A DNA stretch of 64,000 nt. It comes from Streptomyces cyanogenus (GTDB lineage: Bacteria > Actinomycetota > Actinomycetes > Streptomycetales > Streptomycetaceae). The stretch covers positions 2,408,501 through 2,472,500 of the forward strand of contig NZ_CP071839.1 of NCBI RefSeq assembly GCF_017526105.1, read 5' to 3'. The position numbers and the translations under genes are program-made. A model generated the notes under the pieces. It made no database searches and had not been told where the DNA came from. It worked only from the letters and a program-made list of their open reading frames with translations. This document shows, one piece after another, positions 53,008 through 63,848 of this stretch. Numbering within the stretch: position 1 is the first letter of the stretch; each line of letters starts with the position of its first letter.

Positions 53008-53041
53008 AGGGCGCCCTCCCGCCGGAGCGGAGGGGCGCCCT
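53008..53041 (-). terminator. Terminator of the transglycosylase gene
   Basis: AGGGCGCCCTCC and GGAGGGGCGCCCT form a G+C-rich stem with one bulge around a short loop. It ends 16 bases after the transglycosylase stop (minus strand). Confidence 0.7.
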
Positions 53042-53056
53042 GTGGGCCGCCGTGGG

Positions 53057-54817
53057 TCAGGAGGCGGACTCGCTCGGGGCCGGGCTCGTCGTGGTGCCGG
53101 CCGCGACCTTCAGTTCCACGGTGAGCGTGGCGCCGCCCGTGGTGGTGATGCGGAGCAGGAAGGTGCCGGTGGTGTCGTCGGCGTACAGCTTCGGGAGGGT
53201 GAGCAGGCCCTTCGCGTCGGTCTGCAGGCCGGTGAGGGTGCGTACCGGCTTGCCGTCGGCGTCCTTGAAGTAGGGGCCCTTGTCGTTCTCCGTGGCGTCC
53301 GTGTCGGACTTGATCAGCGTGGCGGTGGCCGCGACCTTGCCGGCGACGGCGCCCTTGTACGTCGCCTTCACCTGGACCTGGTCGGCGAACTCGCCGCCGG
53401 GGGTGCAGGTCGGCGTGGTGTCGCTGGTGCGGTCCAGGGTGTCGGCGGCGCGCGCGGTGACCGTGGCGGTGAAGTCGACGCCCTTGACCGAGCGGCCCAC
53501 GACGGCCGCGGTGACCTTGAAGTCGCCGGTCTTCTCACCGGCCTGGAGCGCGGGGGCGGTCGCGAGGCCCTTGGCGTCGGTGGCGACCGTGGCCACGGTC
53601 TCGCCGCCGGCGAAGGTGGCGTCCGTGTCGCCGGTGATGGTGAACCTGATCCTGACCTTGGCGACGGACTTGCCGACCTTGGTCTCGGCGCGGACGCCGA
53701 CCGGCTCGGTGAAGGCGTCGCCGGCCGTCGCGGTGAGCTTTCCGGTGCCCACGCCCTGGAGGTGGTCCACGAGGTCGGTGGGCGTCTGCGGGGGCGAGGG
53801 CGGGGTGGGCGGCCGAGGGGTGGGCGGCTGCGGGGTGGGCGGCTGCGGGTGCTTTGGGGGCTTGGGGCTGGGCGTCCCGTGGCCCCCGTCGCCGTCGCCG
53901 CCTGGCTTGTGGGGCTTCGGGTGCGGCTTGGTCGTGGGCGGGTGCGAGGGGCTCGGGGACGAGGTGCGGTGGGAGCCGTCGTCACTGCGGTGCTCGGGCA
54001 CGCCTCCGGTGCCGTCGGGGATGGAGTGGCTTCCCTTGCGGTAGTACTCCAGCCAGTTGAGGACGAGAGCGAGGTACTCCTGCGAGTTGTTGTAGCTGAG
54101 GATCGCGCTGTGCAGGCCGCTGTCGGTGGACATGTCCCAGCCGTTGCGGCACAGGTAGTGGCCCGCGGCGAGGGCGGCGTCGTAGACGTTGTTGGGGTCC
54201 TTCGCACCGTCCCCGTTGCCGTCTCGGCCGGCCCAGGCCCAGGTGGACGGGATGAACTGCATGGGGCCGACGGCCTGGTCGTAGGTGCTGTTGCCGTCGT
54301 AGGCGCCGTTGTCGGTGTCCGGGATGAGCGCGAAGCCGTTGCCGTCGAGCTGCGGGCCCAGGATCCGGCCGACGGTGGTGCCGTCGGCGTCCACCCGGCC
54401 GCCGCGGGCCTGTCCCGACTCGACGTTGCCGATGGCGGCGAGCAGTTGCCAGGGCAGGTTGCAGCCGGGCTTGGCGGAGCGGAGTTCGGCCTCGGCCTTC
54501 TTGTAGGCGTCGAGGACCGTCGCCGGGATGCCCGCCTCGGCGTCGCCCCGGGCGACGGAGGTGCCGGTGCTCGCCGAGGGGCTGGGGTCGGGGCTCTTCA
54601 GGGGCGGCAGGTCGGTGTAGTAGGGCGAGTTGCCGGTGGCGTTGCCGTCGGCGGGTCCGTCCGGTGCGGGGGCGGTGGCGCCGGCCGCCGTCTGTCTGCC
54701 GTGGTCCTCGCCGGCCGCTCCCGGAGCCTGGGACGCGGAGAGAGCCGCGACCGCTGCCGCGGCCACGGCGGTCGTCGCCGCTCCCTTGCGCAGCCGCCTG
54801 CCGAAATGCGCCGCCAT
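53057..54817 (-). CDS. Secreted lytic transglycosylase with Pro-rich linker and Ig-like repeats
   Basis: A 586-residue secreted protein. A signal peptide (AATTAVAAAAVAALSASQAPGAAG) is followed by a disordered Pro/Ser/Gly region, then an SLT domain (residues about 105-255) with the catalytic Glu in AAIGNVESGQARGG and DQAVGPMQFIPSTWAWAGRDGNGDG. A Pro/His/Lys-rich linker then leads to about two Ig-like beta domains (LTATAGDAFTEPVGVRAETKVGKSVAKVRIRFTITG; KVTAAVVGRSVKGVDFTATVTARAAD). It would cleave peptidoglycan to make room for growth or sporulation. The ATG at 54817 follows GGGAGGGG. The repeats suggest surface adhesion or spacing. Confidence 0.92.
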   Translation of the reverse strand: MAAHFGRRLRKGAATTAVAAAAVAALSASQAPGAAGEDHGRQTAAGATAPAPDGPADGNATGNSPYYTDLPPLKSPDPSPSASTGTSVARGDAEAGIPATVLDAYKKAEAELRSAKPGCNLPWQLLAAIGNVESGQARGGRVDADGTTVGRILGPQLDGNGFALIPDTDNGAYDGNSTYDQAVGPMQFIPSTWAWAGRDGNGDGAKDPNNVYDAALAAGHYLCRNGWDMSTDSGLHSAILSYNNSQEYLALVLNWLEYYRKGSHSIPDGTGGVPEHRSDDGSHRTSSPSPSHPPTTKPHPKPHKPGGDGDGGHGTPSPKPPKHPQPPTPQPPTPRPPTPPSPPQTPTDLVDHLQGVGTGKLTATAGDAFTEPVGVRAETKVGKSVAKVRIRFTITGDTDATFAGGETVATVATDAKGLATAPALQAGEKTGDFKVTAAVVGRSVKGVDFTATVTARAADTLDRTSDTTPTCTPGGEFADQVQVKATYKGAVAGKVAATATLIKSDTDATENDKGPYFKDADGKPVRTLTGLQTDAKGLLTLPKLYADDTTGTFLLRITTTGGATLTVELKVAAGTTTSPAPSESAS

Positions 54818-55131
54818 AGAGTGAACCCCTCCCGTGGACGTCCGTGCGTCCGTCTCCGTCTGTCTGCCTCGCTCTGGTGTGACGGTTGACTCCGTGATCT
54901 GGTTGCCCCTGTGCCGCCCTTCCCTGCGTGTGATGTGTGTCCGGCCGTACGCCCGGCACGGCGACGCAGGTGACCCTACGACAACTTGCTTTGGGCGGGG
55001 ACCCGTTCGCGCCCGTTTTCACCGGTTGGCCAACTGTCGTCGTGCCGCACGGGCCCGGACGGAGGTCGCGCATACTGGGCGCAGCTGATCACGGTGCCGA
55101 AGTCCGGACCGTCAACGCTCGGGGGGCCCTG
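54818..55131. other. 314-bp divergent intergenic region
   Basis: It separates the transglycosylase start from the DUF4184 start. It must hold both promoters. A TAGGGT hexamer on the minus strand (54983-54978 region) is a possible -10 for the transglycosylase gene, but I cannot see a good -35. No gene is visible. Confidence 0.4.
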
Positions 55132-55992
55132 TTGCCGTTCACGCTCAGTCATGCGGCGGCCGTGCTGCCCGCGATCCGCCGGGACGGCAGCGGCCGGGGC
55201 CCGCTGGTGCCGTCCCTGCTCGTCGCGGGTTCCTACGCGCCCGACATGCCCTACTACGCGGCCGGTGTCCTGCCGGGCGGCATGGAGTTCGGCACGGTCA
55301 CGCACGCGTTCGCCGGGGTCGTCACGGTCGACGTGCTCATCGCCTGGGCCCTCGCGGGGCTGTGGCTGCTGGTCCGGGAGCCGTTGACGGCACTGCTGCC
55401 ACGGGCTCTGCAGGGGAGGCCGGCCGCCCTGCTGCGCTGCGGTGCGCCACGCGCGCGCGTGCGGGCCTCTTCGGTGGCCCGCTGGTACGTCTCCGCGGTG
55501 CTCGGCGCGCTCACCCATGTGGTGTGGGACGCGTTCACGCACCACGACCGGTGGGGTACGCGGCTGATTCCGGCCATCGGCCGGGACCGCCCGGCGGGCA
55601 TGCCGCTGTTCACCTGGCTGCAGTACGGGTCCTCGGTGGCGGCTGCCGTGGTGATCGCGGTGTTCGTGCTCAGCGCGCTGCGGCGGGCGCCGGGCGGGGC
55701 GCCGGCGGGGGTGCCGGTGCTGTCCGCGCGGGACCGGTGGTTCGCGCTCGCGGTGATCGGCGGCTGCGCGGTGGCGGGGGCGGCGCAGCGGACGGCGCGG
55801 TGGTGGGAGCGGCGGGGCACGGCCGCGGGGCCGTGGGAGCTGGTGCCCACCCTGTGCTTCGGTGCGGGCGCCGGGATGGTCCTGGGGCTGCTGCTGTACG
55901 CCGTCGGGGTCAGGGTGTGGCGTCCGGCCGTGGTTCCCGGGGCCCCCGGTGAGGTGGTCGGTGCGGGCCGGGAGCGGCCGGTCGTTCGGTGA
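55132..55992 (+). CDS. DUF4184-family membrane protein, TTG start
   Basis: A 286-residue membrane protein. The N-terminus PFTLSHAAAVLPAIRRDGSGRGPLVPSLLVAGSYAPDMPYYA is the DUF4184 signature, and ALTHVVWDAFTHHDRWG further on supplies histidines and acids like a metal site. Several hydrophobic helices follow. The family is widespread, unstudied and distantly like membrane-bound metal-dependent hydrolases. The TTG at 55132 is chosen because homologs begin MPFTLSHAA and GGGGGG lies 9 bases upstream. It overlaps a small minus-strand gene by 83 bp at its 3' end. Confidence 0.82.
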   Translation: MPFTLSHAAAVLPAIRRDGSGRGPLVPSLLVAGSYAPDMPYYAAGVLPGGMEFGTVTHAFAGVVTVDVLIAWALAGLWLLVREPLTALLPRALQGRPAALLRCGAPRARVRASSVARWYVSAVLGALTHVVWDAFTHHDRWGTRLIPAIGRDRPAGMPLFTWLQYGSSVAAAVVIAVFVLSALRRAPGGAPAGVPVLSARDRWFALAVIGGCAVAGAAQRTARWWERRGTAAGPWELVPTLCFGAGAGMVLGLLLYAVGVRVWRPAVVPGAPGEVVGAGRERPVVR

Positions 55993-56311
55993 GGGGCGCG
56001 ACGAAGACCGTGAGCGTGGGCCGGGGGCGGGATCTCGGGATCAGGGTGAGGACGAGGGCGAGATAGCCGCGGGCCACGTCGGTCCACTGGCGCCAGTCGG
56101 GGGTGTGGGCCGGGCCGCCGGCGAGTGTGCGCCGGAGCCGCTGGGTGACATGGCGGACGGTCGTGGGCAGGTCGGCCGGGATGCGGGCGGTGCTTGCGTC
56201 GGCCGCGAGGGCCTGGACCAGCGCGGCGGGCACGGCCTGCGCCAAGACGGTGTCCGCCCAGGCCCCGGTGGCTGCCTCGGGCGTCCGGCGGTGAAGCATG
56301 CGTATACCCAT
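55910..56311 (-). CDS. Conserved hypothetical protein
   Basis: A 133-residue protein beginning MGIRMLHRRTPEAATGAWADTVL. The middle ALAADASTARIPADLPTTVRHVTQRLRRTLAGG and the hydrophobic ARGYLALVLTLIPRSRPRPTLTVFVAP are like a conserved Streptomyces hypothetical family. The helix near the C-terminus may be membrane-associated. The last 27 residues overlap the DUF4184 gene on the opposite strand, so the true stop or start may differ. Its ATG at 56311 is part of a plausible start region. Function unknown. Confidence 0.55.
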   Translation of the reverse strand: MGIRMLHRRTPEAATGAWADTVLAQAVPAALVQALAADASTARIPADLPTTVRHVTQRLRRTLAGGPAHTPDWRQWTDVARGYLALVLTLIPRSRPRPTLTVFVAPLTERPAAPGPHRPPHRGPREPRPDATP

Positions 56312-56562
56312 GCCCGCAGTGTTGCGGCTGCGGGGGGTGGGGGGCGTTTTGGCGGGGGCCACGAGAGTGACGGGCCCTCCGGGGGTTCAGCGGGTTGGCG
56401 GGTGCCGGCGGGGCCGAGGGGGGACGTGCCGGGTGCGGCGGGTGACGCGCGGGTTCACGCCTGCTGAGTGGGGTGGGTGACGTGCGGTGGCGGTGCGTTC
56501 GGCACCGCCGGAGTGCGCCGTGCGGGCTGATCGCCGTTGCGGCGGAGAAGGGGTGCCGGGGT

Positions 56563-56711
56563 GGGGAAGGGCAGCGGAGTCGGGGAAGGGCAGCGGAGTC
56601 CGGGAGCGGCGGAGGGGCAACGGCGGGCCGGGGAGCGGAGCAGTGGCTGCGGGCAAGGAGGGCGGAGGGGCAGTGGCGGGCCCGGGAGCGGAGCAGCAGC
56701 CGCAGGCAAGG
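56563..56711. repeat. Two nested tandem repeat pairs in a 551-bp gene-free gap
   Basis: GGGGAAGGGCAGCGGAGTC is duplicated head to tail at 56563-56581 and 56582-56600. A 50-bp unit at 56609-56658 recurs at 56662-56711 with about six differences (period 53). The gap 56312-56862 between the hypothetical gene start and the polA stop holds no convincing gene. Confidence 0.8.
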
Positions 56712-56862
56712 GCGGCGGCCGCTCCTGGTCACAACGCTCGCGCCCCCCTGTGTGCAGCGCCATGCCCGCTCCGTCGCGGCTCCCGCCCTGTCGCAGCGCC
56801 CCCTCCGCTCCGTGCAACCTCCCCGCTCGCCCCAGTCCCCTCCGTCCCCGCGCCGCAGGCTG

Positions 56863-59589
56863 CTAGTGGGCAGCGGACTCCCAGTCCGGGCCCACGCCCA
56901 CCGAGACGTCCAGGGGGGCCCTGAGGTGGACGGCGTCGGCCATTTCGCGGCGGACCAGTTCCTCGGCGGCCGCCCGCTCGCCGGGGGCGATCTCCAGGAC
57001 GATTTCGTCGTGGACCTGGAGGAGCATGCGGGACTTCAGGTCCGCCGCCCGCAGCGCGCCGTCCACCTTCAGCATGGCGATCTTCACGATGTCCGCCGCC
57101 GTGCCCTGGATGGGCGCGTTGAGGGCCATGCGCTCGGCCGCCTCGCGGCGCTGGCGGTTGTCGCTGTTGAGGTCGGGCAGGTAGCGGCGGCGCCCGAAGA
57201 GCGTCGCCGTGTAGCCCGTCGCCCGCGCCTCGTCGACCGCCCGGCGCAGATAGTCCCGGACCCCGCCGAAGCGCTCGAAGTACGCGTCCATCAGCGCCCG
57301 GGCCTCGGCCGCCTCGATGTTCAGCTGCTGGGAGAGGCCGAACGCGGACAGGCCGTAGGCGAGGCCGTACGACATCGCCTTGATCTTGCGGCGCATCTCC
57401 GCGTCCACCGCGCCGGGCTCGACGCCGAACACCTGGGAGGCGGCGGTGGTGTGCAGGTCCTCGCCGGAGGTGAACGCCTGGATCAGGCCCTCGTCCTCGG
57501 AGAGGTGGGCCATCACGCGCAGTTCGATCTGGCTGTAGTCCGCGGTCATCAGGGACTCGAAGCCCTCGCCGACCACGAAGCCCCGGCGGATCGCCCGGCC
57601 CTCGTCCGTGCGGACGGGGATGTTCTGCAGATTGGGATCCGTGGAGGAGAGACGGCCGGTCGCGGCCACCGTCTGGTTGAAGGTGGTGTGGATACGGCCG
57701 TCGCCACCGATGGTCTTGATCAGGCCCTCGACGGTGACGCGGAGCTTCGCCTGCTCACGGTGCCGGAGCATGATCACCGGCAGTTCGTTGTCGGTCTGGG
57801 TGGCGAGCCAGGCCAGCGCGTCTGCGTCGGTGGTGTAGCCGGTCTTGGTCTTCTTCGTCTTCGGCAGCGCCAGCTCACCGAAGAGGACCTCCTGGAGCTG
57901 CTTGGGCGAGCCCAGGTTGAACTCGTGCCCGGCCGCGGCGTGCGCCTCCTTCACGGCCTGCTGCACCGCACCCGCGAACATCTGTTCCATCGCTTCGAGA
58001 TGCGGCCGGTCCGCCGCGATGCCGTGACGCTCCATGCGGGCGAGCAGCGCGGAGGTGGGCAGCTCCATGTCCCGGAGCAGATCGGCGGCACCGACCTCCT
58101 CCAGCCGGCCCTCGAAGGCGGTGCCGAGGTCCAGGACGGCGCGGGCCTGGACCATCAGGGCCTCGGCCTCGGCACCGTCGTCCGCGCCGAAGGCCAGCTG
58201 GCCGTCGGCCGCGGCGGCGGGGGCCAGCTCGCGGTGCAGGTACTCCATCGACAGCGCGTCCAGGTCGAAGGAGCGGCGGCCGGGCTTGACCAGGTAGGCG
58301 GCGAGCGCGGTGTCCATGGTCACGCCCTCGACGCTCCAGCCGTGCTCGGCGAAGACCCGCATGGCGCCCTTGGCGTTGTGGAACACCTTGGGGCGGTCCG
58401 CGTCCGCCAGCCAGGCCGCGAACGCGTTCTCGTCGGCCTCGTCCAGCTCCGCCGGGTCGAACCAGGCCGCCGCTCCCCCGGCCGTGGCGAGGGCCACCTC
58501 GGCGACCGAGCCGGTGCCCAGCGCCCAGGTGTCGACGGTGACGACGCCCAGGGTCCCGGCGCCGTGCTCGGCGAGCCAGGGGGCCAGCTCGCCGGTGCGC
58601 AGGACGCGGCCGTCGATCTCCACGCCGTCGGTGGTGATCGGGGTGGTCTCGGCCTCCTCGGTGCCGGGGTCGACGGCGAAGAGACGCTCGCGCAGGGACG
58701 GGTTGCGGATCTCCAGGGTGTCCAGGACCATCGCGACCGCCTTGCGGTCGTACGGGGCCCGCTCCAGGTCGGCGACGCTCTTCGGCAGCTCGACCTGGCG
58801 CTCCAGCTCGGTGAGGACGCGGTTGAGCTTGACGGACTCCAGGTGGTCGCGGAGGTTCTGCCCGGCCTTGCCCTTGACCTCCTCGGCCCGCTCGACCAGC
58901 TCGGCGAACGAGCCGAACTGGTTGATCCACTTCGCGGCGGTCTTCTCGCCGACGCCGGGGATGCCGGGAAGGTTGTCGGACGGGTCGCCGCGCAGGGCCG
59001 CGAAGTCCGGGTACTGGGCGGGCGTCAGGCCGTACTTCTCGAACACCTTCTCCGGGGTGAAGCGGGTCAGCTCCGAGACGCCCTTCGTCGGATAGAGCAC
59101 GGTGGTGTTCTCGGTGACCAGCTGGAAGGAGTCGCGGTCGCCGGTGACGATCAGCACCTCGAAGCCCTCGGCCTCGGCCTGGGTGGCGAGGGTGGCGATG
59201 ACGTCGTCCGCCTCGTACCCCTCGACGGCGAAGCGCGGGGCGTGCATCGCGTCGAGCAGCTCGCCGATCAGCTCGACCTGGCCCTTGAACTCGTCCGGGG
59301 TCTTGGAGCGGTTCGCCTTGTACTCGGTGAACCGCTCGGAGCGCCAGGTCTTGCGGGAGACGTCGAAGGCCACCGCGAAGTGCGTGGGCGCCTCGTCACG
59401 CAGGGTGTTGGCCAGCATCGACGCGAAGCCGTAGATCGCGTTCGTCGGCTGGCCGGTCGCGGTCGTGAAGTTCTCCGCGGGCAGCGCGAAGAACGCGCGG
59501 TAGGCCAGCGAGTGCCCGTCCATGAGCATCAGCCGGGGACGGGTGCCGCCGGAGGTCTTGTCGGTCTGCTTCGGTGCTGTCTCTGCCAC
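56863..59589 (-). CDS. polA: DNA polymerase I
   Basis: A 908-residue polymerase. The N-terminal 5'-3' exonuclease has LMLMDGHSLAYRAFFAL, FEVLIVTGDRDSFQLV and FAALRGDPSDNLPGIPGVGEKTAAKWI. The middle 3'-5' exonuclease region lacks the intact acidic DxE motif, so proofreading is probably absent, as in other actinobacterial Pol I. The polymerase has TGRLSSTDPNLQNIPVRT, TADYSQIELRVMAHLS, MRRKIKAMSYGLAYGL and LLQVHDEIVLEIA. It fills gaps after excision and removes Okazaki primers. The GTG at 59589 gives VAETAPKQTDKTSG; a damage-type promoter ends 7 bases before it. Confidence 0.98.
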   Translation of the reverse strand: MAETAPKQTDKTSGGTRPRLMLMDGHSLAYRAFFALPAENFTTATGQPTNAIYGFASMLANTLRDEAPTHFAVAFDVSRKTWRSERFTEYKANRSKTPDEFKGQVELIGELLDAMHAPRFAVEGYEADDVIATLATQAEAEGFEVLIVTGDRDSFQLVTENTTVLYPTKGVSELTRFTPEKVFEKYGLTPAQYPDFAALRGDPSDNLPGIPGVGEKTAAKWINQFGSFAELVERAEEVKGKAGQNLRDHLESVKLNRVLTELERQVELPKSVADLERAPYDRKAVAMVLDTLEIRNPSLRERLFAVDPGTEEAETTPITTDGVEIDGRVLRTGELAPWLAEHGAGTLGVVTVDTWALGTGSVAEVALATAGGAAAWFDPAELDEADENAFAAWLADADRPKVFHNAKGAMRVFAEHGWSVEGVTMDTALAAYLVKPGRRSFDLDALSMEYLHRELAPAAAADGQLAFGADDGAEAEALMVQARAVLDLGTAFEGRLEEVGAADLLRDMELPTSALLARMERHGIAADRPHLEAMEQMFAGAVQQAVKEAHAAAGHEFNLGSPKQLQEVLFGELALPKTKKTKTGYTTDADALAWLATQTDNELPVIMLRHREQAKLRVTVEGLIKTIGGDGRIHTTFNQTVAATGRLSSTDPNLQNIPVRTDEGRAIRRGFVVGEGFESLMTADYSQIELRVMAHLSEDEGLIQAFTSGEDLHTTAASQVFGVEPGAVDAEMRRKIKAMSYGLAYGLSAFGLSQQLNIEAAEARALMDAYFERFGGVRDYLRRAVDEARATGYTATLFGRRRYLPDLNSDNRQRREAAERMALNAPIQGTAADIVKIAMLKVDGALRAADLKSRMLLQVHDEIVLEIAPGERAAAEELVRREMADAVHLRAPLDVSVGVGPDWESAAH

Positions 59590-59596
59590 GTCCCCG

Positions 59597-59619
59597 ATCC
59601 TGCCACGCCGCACTGACAA
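59597..59619 (-). promoter_or_regulatory. PafBC-type DNA-damage promoter of polA (one mismatch)
   Basis: Minus strand: TTGTCAGTG (59619-59611), eight bases, CAGGAT (59602-59597), where consensus is TANNNT; the first base of the -10 is C. CGGGGAC (7 bases) separates it from the GTG start, the same geometry as at uvrB. Confidence 0.75.
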
Positions 59620-59789
59620 TCCGGTCCGGGCGGCCTGCCTGCCCCGGGTACGGGCGGACGCGCATCGGTCACGTGCCGTGACGGTGACTCGGCGCGAGCA
59701 AGGGTGCCGCGACCGCCCGGTTCCCCTGTCGGTGGGGCGTGGGAGGATCGTCCGCGTACTTGTCACACGCAGTCGAAGGGGAGCGTGCG

Positions 59790-62148
<2,359 letters not shown>

Positions 62149-62156
<8 letters not shown>

Positions 62157-62637
62157 GCAGCAGCGAGTGAAGTTCCCGCAGGAGGTCATCGACGAGTACG
62201 CGGCGCTCGGTGTGGACCTGCCCGCCCTGTTCTCGGCCGGGCATCTGGGCACGCGCATGGGCGTGCAGATCCTGGAGGCCTCGGCGGACAGGGTCGTCGG
62301 GACGATGCCGGTGGAGGGCAACACCCAGCCGTACGGCCTGCTGCACGGCGGCGCCTCCGCGGTGCTCGCCGAGACCCTGGGCTCGGTCGGGTCCATGCTG
62401 CACGGCGGCGCCTCGAAGATCGCGGTCGGGGTGGACCTGAACTGCACCCACCACCGCGGGATCCGCTCGGGCATGGTGACGGGTGTGGCCACGCCCGTAC
62501 ACCGGGGGCGGTCGACGGCGACGTACGAGATCGTCATCAGCGACGAGGCGGATCGCCGGGTCTGCACCGCCCGGCTGACCTGCCTGCTGCGGGACGTGCG
62601 GCCGGGCGACGGGCCCGCGGAGCCCGCCGAAAGCTGA
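62149..62637 (+). CDS. PaaI-family hotdog thioesterase
   Basis: A 162-residue hotdog-fold protein. The active-site loop is NTQPYGLLHGGASAVLAETLGSVGS, with a Asn/Asp or Glu from the fold; VGVDLNCTHHRGIRSGMVTGVATPVHRGRSTATYEIVISD is the second strand block. The family hydrolyses acyl-CoA (hydroxyphenylacetyl-CoA or 1,4-dihydroxy-2-naphthoyl-CoA, the latter in menaquinone synthesis). Since Streptomyces makes menaquinone by the futalosine route, the DHNA-CoA role is unlikely. The ATG at 62149 overlaps the oxidoreductase gene by 8 bp, so the two are coupled. Confidence 0.9.
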
Positions 62638-62691
62638 GCCCGGTCCCGACGGAGCGTTGCCCCTCGCCCTCCCTCCCCTTAGCTTCGGCAC

Positions 62692-63222
62692 ATGGGACGG
62701 CGAGGAGGCCCCCGGCCGGGGGTGAGGTTCCTGGCGCTGGCGGTGCCGGCGGTGCTGTGCGCGACGGGCTGCGCCGGGCCGAGCGGCTCCCCGCGCTCCC
62801 CCCACCCCTCCCACTCCTCGGCGAGTTCCGCCGCCGCCTCCGCGCCCGCCCCCGCTTCCTCCCCGGGTTCCGCATCCGCCCCCTCCCCCGCCCCCACGCC
62901 CCCGGCTTCCCCGCCCTCTTCGGCCGCCCCCTCCCCCGGCACCCCGGCCGCCGCACGGCCGACCTCCGACGCCGACCTGTGCGCGAGGATCGTCACCTAC
63001 TGGTCGCGCGAGGTCCTCGACCGCGACACCTACGGCGACTACCAGTCGATGGGCCTGTCCCACGGGCAGTACGAGATCCTGAGGGACGTCGTGACCGCAG
63101 CGCGGTCCGTGAAGCGGCGTCAAGGAGCCGCAGAGGCCGACAAGTTGATCGTCCGTCAGGCAGGGGCGGCATGTACCGAGCGCTACCGCAACGGGACCCC
63201 GGCCGGAGGCCCCTGGACATGA
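62692..63222 (+). CDS. Secreted lipoprotein, unknown function
   Basis: A 176-residue protein. A basic N-terminus and hydrophobic stretch (VRFLALAVPAVLCATGC) end in a lipobox with Cys near residue 27. A Ser/Pro/Ala-rich spacer of about 60 residues follows, then a small helical domain (DADLCARIVTYWSREVLDRDTYGDYQSMGLSHGQYEILRDVVTAARSVK) with two Cys residues that may pair. It is not a known family to me. The gene overlaps the next by 4 bp (ATGA), so the two may act together at the cell surface. Confidence 0.8.
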   Translation: MGRRGGPRPGVRFLALAVPAVLCATGCAGPSGSPRSPHPSHSSASSAAASAPAPASSPGSASAPSPAPTPPASPPSSAAPSPGTPAAARPTSDADLCARIVTYWSREVLDRDTYGDYQSMGLSHGQYEILRDVVTAARSVKRRQGAAEADKLIVRQAGAACTERYRNGTPAGGPWT

Positions 63223-63848
63223 GCGGCATCGGCCCGCCGGAGCCCGGCGAGGGCACGCGCGCGTGGGACGACCGGCAGCCGGACGACGCGCTCCCGGCCG
63301 GCCGGACGCGTACCGCCCTGGCCGCCTGGTACGTCCGCCACCGGCGGATCGCCCTCGCCCTCGCCGCCGCGGCCGTCCTCCTGGGAGGCGGCGGCTACCT
63401 CTACGCCACGCGGCCGCAGCAGCCGCACCCGGAGCGCAGGCCCGCGCAGGTGCCGTACCCCGCCCAAGTGGTGGACGTGACCTACCTCGACGCCCGGCCC
63501 CCTCCGGCGGGCGCCCCGCCGCGCAGCTTCAGCTTCGCCGTGCTGGTGAGCGTGGCCTCGGGGCCACCGGTCACCGTGACCCGGGTGAGCCAGCCGTACG
63601 CGGGGCTGTCGCTGACCACGGAGCCGCCTGCCCCGTTCCGAACCCGGGCGGATTCCGCCCGCAAGATCACAATAACCATGCACGTGACGGATTGCGAAAA
63701 AGCCCCCAGGAGCGCCGGGCTACCTTTCCTGGACGTAACTCTGCGTAATACCCGTGCAATACAGACGCAGAGCTTCATCCCGGGGGCACGCTACGCACAG
63801 GACCTCTCCCACGCCCTGGAAGTAGCCTGCAGCAACAGAACCAGGTAA
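63219..63848 (+). CDS. Membrane-anchored protein of unknown function
   Basis: A 209-residue protein. A soluble N-terminus is followed by one helix (IALALAAAAVLLGGGGYLYAT) and an extracytoplasmic domain of about 140 residues with alternating strands: YPAQVVDVTYLDARPP, RSFSFAVLVSVASGPPVTVTRVSQPYAGLSLTTEPP, KITITMHVTDCEKAP and LDVTLRNTRAIQTQSFIPG. The domain looks Ig-like. A single helix with N-in topology is expected. The ATG at 63219 overlaps the lipoprotein stop (ATGA). Function unknown. Confidence 0.8.
   Translation: MSGIGPPEPGEGTRAWDDRQPDDALPAGRTRTALAAWYVRHRRIALALAAAAVLLGGGGYLYATRPQQPHPERRPAQVPYPAQVVDVTYLDARPPPAGAPPRSFSFAVLVSVASGPPVTVTRVSQPYAGLSLTTEPPAPFRTRADSARKITITMHVTDCEKAPRSAGLPFLDVTLRNTRAIQTQSFIPGARYAQDLSHALEVACSNRTR

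Noticed and set aside
56473..59616. Long open frame on the plus strand opposite polA
   Set aside because: It is antisense to polA in the permissive frame, with no domain.
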